Assembly (NCBI GenBank): GCA_050122535.1 | Contig: JASFIT010000051.1 | Span: 1-17,155, forward strand | Direction: 5' to 3' | DNA: 17,155 bases | DNA from: JASFEQ01 sp050122535 | GTDB lineage: Bacteria; Desulfobacterota; DSM-4660; Desulfatiglandales; HGW-15 | Part shown: piece by piece, positions 14,404 through 17,155 of the stretch | Position numbering within the stretch: the first letter of the stretch is position 1 | How the letters are laid out: the number at the start of each line of letters is the position of its first letter | Made by a program: the position numbers and the translations under genes | The notes under the pieces: model-generated | Told to the model about the DNA's origin: nothing | The model's database searches: none | The model's input: the letters and a program-made list of their open reading frames with translations, nothing else

Positions 14404-15864
14404 ATGAAAAAATTTGATTACTACCAACCTCAAGCACTCAAAGAAGCCTTTTCCCTCATGGAGAAATTGAAGGGCCGTGCGAAATACATTGCAGGAGGCA
14501 CGGATATTCTGGTGAGGACAAAGCAAAAGGCCATCCATCCTGACGCATTAGTCTCCCTGAGGGGGATAAGCACACTGAAGAATATCAGGCATAATGGTGG
14601 ATTATATTTGGGAAGTATGACCCCTTTCAGGGATGTGGAAAGAGATCCCGTTATTGCCCAGAAATACCCTGCACTGACACAAGCCGTTTCACTTCTTGCA
14701 AATCCCCAGGTCAGAAATGTGGCCACAGTAGGAGGCAATCTGTGCAATTCTGCTCCATCCGCAGATTGTGCCCCTCCCCTCATGGTCATGGAAGCCACTT
14801 TGAAATTGCAGGGCCCGGGTGGGGAACGGGAAGTTCCCATTGATGATTTTTTTACCGGGCCCGGCGAGAATTGCATGGAGGCCGAGGAGGTATTAACCCA
14901 GGTCCACATCTCGGAGCAGGCAAACAACACCGGCATGGCCTTCTTGAAGGTGGGTAGAGTGGCGCAGGATATCGCCGTTGTCAATGCTGCGGCCTTGCTG
15001 GTTATGGATAATAAGAAATGTCGGGAATGCCGATTGGCTGTGGGGGCTGTCGCCCCTGTGCCTTTAAGGCTGAAAAATGTGGAACAGGTCATAGAGGGTG
15101 AAGAGATTAGCCCTGAATTATTGGATCGCGTCAGTCAAATGGTGGAACAGGAGGTAAGCCCCATCACGGATGTGCGTTCCACGGAAGAATACAGAAGGAT
15201 CATGTCCGGGGTGTTGATAAAGCGAGCTATCCAGCAAGCCTTAAGGACTGCGGAAGGCGCCCGCCTGCCTCGCCTGCGCGAGAGCAATGGCGGGCAGGGA
15301 ACTGGCAATGCGGAAATGATGCAACCCCGGCAACCTTCCAGGATTGATGCCGAGCCGGATACAAAAAGATCCGAAATCGAAATTCCGAAATCCGAAATCC
15401 GAAGGGTAATCAGCTTCAACCTAAACGGCTTTGAGGTCTCTGCTGAAGTAGAACCCCACAAGATGCTGTTGCAGGTCATCAGAGACGAATTCCAGTTGAC
15501 TGGGACAAAGGAGGGTTGTGGTGAGGGTGAGTGCGGATCATGCACGGTGCTGGTGAACGGCATGAGTATAGATTCATGCCTGTATCCCGCTTTCGAGATC
15601 GAAGGGAAAAAAGTAACGACCATTGAGGGGATGCTCGGGGAAGGTCACACGCTCCACCCCATTCAGGCGGCCTTTGTGGAAAATGGGGGCGTGCAGTGCG
15701 GCTTTTGTACACCAGGTATGATCATGTCTGCAAAGGCACTTTTAGATGAAACCCCTGATCCCAGTGAGGAGCAGATAAAGAGAGGTATTTCTGGGAATTT
15801 GTGTCGCTGCACGGGATATGTCCAGATCATTGATTCCGTAAAAAAAGCTGCGGAGAATCTTTAA
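14404..15864 (+). CDS. Fused FAD and [2Fe-2S] subunit of a xanthine-dehydrogenase-family Mo hydroxylase
   Basis: Mo hydroxylases pass electrons from the Mo centre through two [2Fe-2S] clusters to FAD. Here the electron-transfer subunits, usually separate, are one 486-residue chain. Residues 1-283 form the CoxM-like FAD domain with AGGTDILV (30-37) and ATVGGNLCNSAPSADCAPP (107-125). Residues 284-334 are a low-complexity linker. Residues 335-486 are a CoxS-like domain with both ligand sets: Cys372, 377, 380, 392 (plant-type cluster) and Cys432, 435, 467, 469. The order FAD then FeS is opposite to animal xanthine dehydrogenase. The [4Fe-4S]-binding insert of 4-hydroxybenzoyl-CoA reductase beta subunits is absent, so a hydroxylase/dehydrogenase is more likely than that reductase. 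The Mo subunit is the next gene. The upstream ribosome binding site is weak. Confidence 0.93.
   Translation: MKKFDYYQPQALKEAFSLMEKLKGRAKYIAGGTDILVRTKQKAIHPDALVSLRGISTLKNIRHNGGLYLGSMTPFRDVERDPVIAQKYPALTQAVSLLANPQVRNVATVGGNLCNSAPSADCAPPLMVMEATLKLQGPGGEREVPIDDFFTGPGENCMEAEEVLTQVHISEQANNTGMAFLKVGRVAQDIAVVNAAALLVMDNKKCRECRLAVGAVAPVPLRLKNVEQVIEGEEISPELLDRVSQMVEQEVSPITDVRSTEEYRRIMSGVLIKRAIQQALRTAEGARLPRLRESNGGQGTGNAEMMQPRQPSRIDAEPDTKRSEIEIPKSEIRRVISFNLNGFEVSAEVEPHKMLLQVIRDEFQLTGTKEGCGEGECGSCTVLVNGMSIDSCLYPAFEIEGKKVTTIEGMLGEGHTLHPIQAAFVENGGVQCGFCTPGMIMSAKALLDETPDPSEEQIKRGISGNLCRCTGYVQIIDSVKKAAENL
15371..15404. repeat. Heptamer tandem repeat inside the fusion-gene linker
   Basis: About five 7-base units of the CCGAAAT type are arranged in tandem (15371-15377, 15378-15384, 15385-15391, 15392-15398, partial to 15404). 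They are in frame within the FAD/FeS fusion gene and encode part of its linker (around residues 323-334, SEIEIPKSEIRR). Upstream, CCCGCC (15260-15265) and GGCGGG (15289-15294) add a GC-rich inverted repeat in the same linker. Both patterns are typical of spacer DNA rather than of a coding domain. Confidence 0.75.
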
Positions 15865-15915
15865 CACCCCCTCCCTTCCCCTCCCCCTTGAAGGGGGAGG
15901 GGAGGATTGGGGTGG
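15864..15915. repeat. C-rich/G-rich palindromic repeat, copy 2, overlapping the next ribosome binding site
   Basis: It occupies the whole spacer between the fusion gene and the Mo subunit. CCCCTCCCCCTT (15878-15889) pairs perfectly with AAGGGGGAGGGG (15891-15902), and outer arms CACCCC (15865-15870) and GGGGTG (15909-15914) extend it. The design matches copy 1 at 9015-9065. The right arm includes the purine-rich GGGGAGG and GGGGTGG stretches that serve as the only ribosome binding site for the next gene, so folding would sequester it. Confidence 0.75.
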
Positions 15916-15916
15916 A

Positions 15917-17155
15917 ATGAGGATGAGAATGAGTGAGTTCAACTTCATCGGCAGTGAAACGCCAAGGCCAGATGCTCCGGACAAAGTAGCAGGAAAGGCT
16001 GTATATATCCATGACCTTGTTAGGCCTGGCATGCTTTACGGAAAGATAAAGTATAGCGATTTAGCACACGCCGGAATCAAACATATTGACACGTCGAAGG
16101 CTGAGAGGCTGCCTGGCGTTCGAGCCGTCATTACGGGCTACAACACCCCCGAAATCAGGATCGGATTCATCAAAGATAACTTTGCCCTGAAGAAGGACAA
16201 GGTGCGGCAGTTCCGCGATGAGGTGGCTGCGGTAGCTGCAACAGATCCGGAGATTGCTGAGGAGGCGGTTGATCTCATTGAGGTGGAATACGAAGAACTT
16301 CCCGGCGTGTTCACACCTGAAGATGCTATGAAGGAGGATGCCCCGCTCGTGCATGACTTCGATTCTAAAGGGAAACCCAAAAAAGACAATCTGGTCCCAG
16401 TCCCCTGGAACTTTGTTGCTGGCGATACTGAAAAGGCCAAACAGGAGGCGGCATTCATTGCGGAAGACTCCTTTCAAACCCCACTTATACAGCAGTCATG
16501 CCTGGGCACGGCGGGGTGCATAGCGGAGTTTGATCTGCAAAACAACCTGCTCATCCACACAAAAACACAGATTCCCTTTTTGGCACAGAATGATTTTAAT
16601 CGGGCCCTCGCGGCCATGGGGCTGAGAGGGAAAAACACAAGGGTCATTATTCCGACGCTAGGAGGTTCTTTTGGGACGGGACTTGATACGCACGGGTATG
16701 AGTATATCGCCATCCTTTTGGCCTTCAAGACCGGCAGGCCGGTCAAGATCGTTCTAAGCCGTGAAGAGGAATTCACCGCGCTGTCACCCCGACAACCCAC
16801 GAAGACCTATATTGCTCAGGGATGTGACAAGGAAGGTAAACTCACCTTTCGAGAAGTGAGAATGATCCTTGACAATGGGGCTTATACCTCCTGGGGTGCC
16901 ACGACGCCAAGCGTCATGATTCTTCCTGTATCCTCGCTTTACAGGGTCCCCAATGTGTTTTACGAGGCCAAGATCGTATATACCAACAACACCTACTGCC
17001 AGGCCATGAGGGGATATGGGAATCCGCAGGCGACTTGGCCCATAGAGAGCAATATGGACCAGCTTGCCGAGGCAGCTGGCATGGACCCTTTTGAGTTCAG
17101 GATGCTGAACAGCAACATCCCGAATGAGATTACCCCCATGGGGCTTGAGATCACG
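15917..17155 (+). CDS. Molybdopterin-binding catalytic subunit of a xanthine-dehydrogenase-family enzyme (3' end outside window)
   Basis: The reading frame is open for 413 codons to the window edge, so the C-terminal part is missing; family members have about 750-800 residues. Seen are the N-terminal a/b hammerhead domain with DAPDKVAGKAVYIHDL (19-34) and DEVAAVAATDPEIAEEAVDLIEVEYEELP (101-129), then the first Mo-binding domain with GGSFGTGLDTH (249-259) and AMRGYGNPQ (363-371), matching the GGGFGG and AFRGFGxPQ loops of the family. The segment QQSCLGTAGC (192-201) replaces the usual PMEP-type motif. The catalytic glutamate lies beyond the window. In-frame ATGs at 15917, 15923 and 15929 are all possible starts; GAGG at 15919-15922 would favour 15929. 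Together with the fused FAD/FeS subunit it should form a dehydrogenase or hydroxylase for an aromatic or N-heterocyclic compound. Confidence 0.9.
   Translation, partial: MRMRMSEFNFIGSETPRPDAPDKVAGKAVYIHDLVRPGMLYGKIKYSDLAHAGIKHIDTSKAERLPGVRAVITGYNTPEIRIGFIKDNFALKKDKVRQFRDEVAAVAATDPEIAEEAVDLIEVEYEELPGVFTPEDAMKEDAPLVHDFDSKGKPKKDNLVPVPWNFVAGDTEKAKQEAAFIAEDSFQTPLIQQSCLGTAGCIAEFDLQNNLLIHTKTQIPFLAQNDFNRALAAMGLRGKNTRVIIPTLGGSFGTGLDTHGYEYIAILLAFKTGRPVKIVLSREEEFTALSPRQPTKTYIAQGCDKEGKLTFREVRMILDNGAYTSWGATTPSVMILPVSSLYRVPNVFYEAKIVYTNNTYCQAMRGYGNPQATWPIESNMDQLAEAAGMDPFEFRMLNSNIPNEITPMGLEIT

Noticed and set aside
14430..15092. 220-codon open frame on the minus strand
   Set aside because: It lies wholly opposite the FAD domain of the Mo hydroxylase fusion, which has clear family motifs. 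The minus-strand product is rich in Ser, Thr, Phe and Pro with no recognisable domain; it is a shadow of codon use.
2715..15404. CRISPR array
   Set aside because: The repeats are 7-8 bases, directly adjacent and without unique spacers of 30-40 bases, and no cas gene is present.
14404..17155. 4-hydroxybenzoyl-CoA reductase (hcrABC) as the identity of the Mo enzyme
   Set aside because: The FAD domain lacks the cysteine-rich insert that holds the extra [4Fe-4S] cluster of that enzyme, and the Mo-subunit motifs differ. A generic Mo hydroxylase call is safer.

Overview
The window looks like chromosomal DNA from an anaerobic, probably uncultured member of the Desulfobacterota (former Deltaproteobacteria). 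The reasons are the gene families: an EtfA with an N-terminal two-cluster ferredoxin domain, a split B12-dependent acyl-CoA mutase, a TRAP transporter, a PaaK-type CoA ligase and a molybdenum hydroxylase, together with spacers rich in short tandem repeats and C-rich palindromes. This placement is an inference from gene content. All recognised genes are on the + strand. No tRNA, rRNA, CRISPR array, transposase or integrase was seen.

Layout. 1-303 holds no supportable gene. 304-1362 is mltG, a housekeeping murein transglycosylase that marks the left edge of the cluster. A candidate sigma-70 promoter overlaps the mltG stop codon and carries a GTATAC-type palindrome in its spacer. It would drive a first block (1509-9014): family III CoA-transferase, etfB, etfA with ferredoxin domain, acyl-CoA dehydrogenase, GntR/FCD regulator, and the small and large subunits of a methylmalonyl-CoA-mutase-type enzyme. 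A stand-alone receiver-domain protein (9132-9623) follows, then a TRAP transporter (dctP 9715-10731, dctQ 11032-11523, dctM 11520-12824). The third block is a phenylacetate-CoA-ligase-like enzyme (12973-14265), a FAD/[2Fe-2S] fusion subunit (14404-15864) and the molybdopterin subunit of a xanthine-dehydrogenase-family enzyme, which runs off the right edge.

How the genes may work together. The acyl-CoA dehydrogenase lacks the catalytic glutamate at both positions used in the family (Gly361 and Ile240), although the rest of the fold is intact. Beside it are a CoA-transferase and a mutase that keeps the Tyr/Arg pair used for carboxylated substrates. The simplest reading is a carbon-skeleton module: a substituted succinate becomes its CoA ester, the mutase turns it into a substituted malonyl-CoA, and the base-less dehydrogenase oxidises it with loss of CO2, so that decarboxylation replaces proton abstraction. 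This is the logic known for benzylmalonyl-CoA dehydrogenase (IaaF) in anaerobic indoleacetate degradation. The PaaK-like ligase and the Mo hydroxylase would fit an upstream aromatic or N-heterocyclic branch, and the TRAP system would import an organic acid. The real substrate cannot be read from the sequence.

The spacers form a second theme. Nearly every one holds heptamer or octamer tandem repeats or palindromes. One such tract seems to lie inside the coding sequence of the FAD/FeS fusion, where it encodes the linker.
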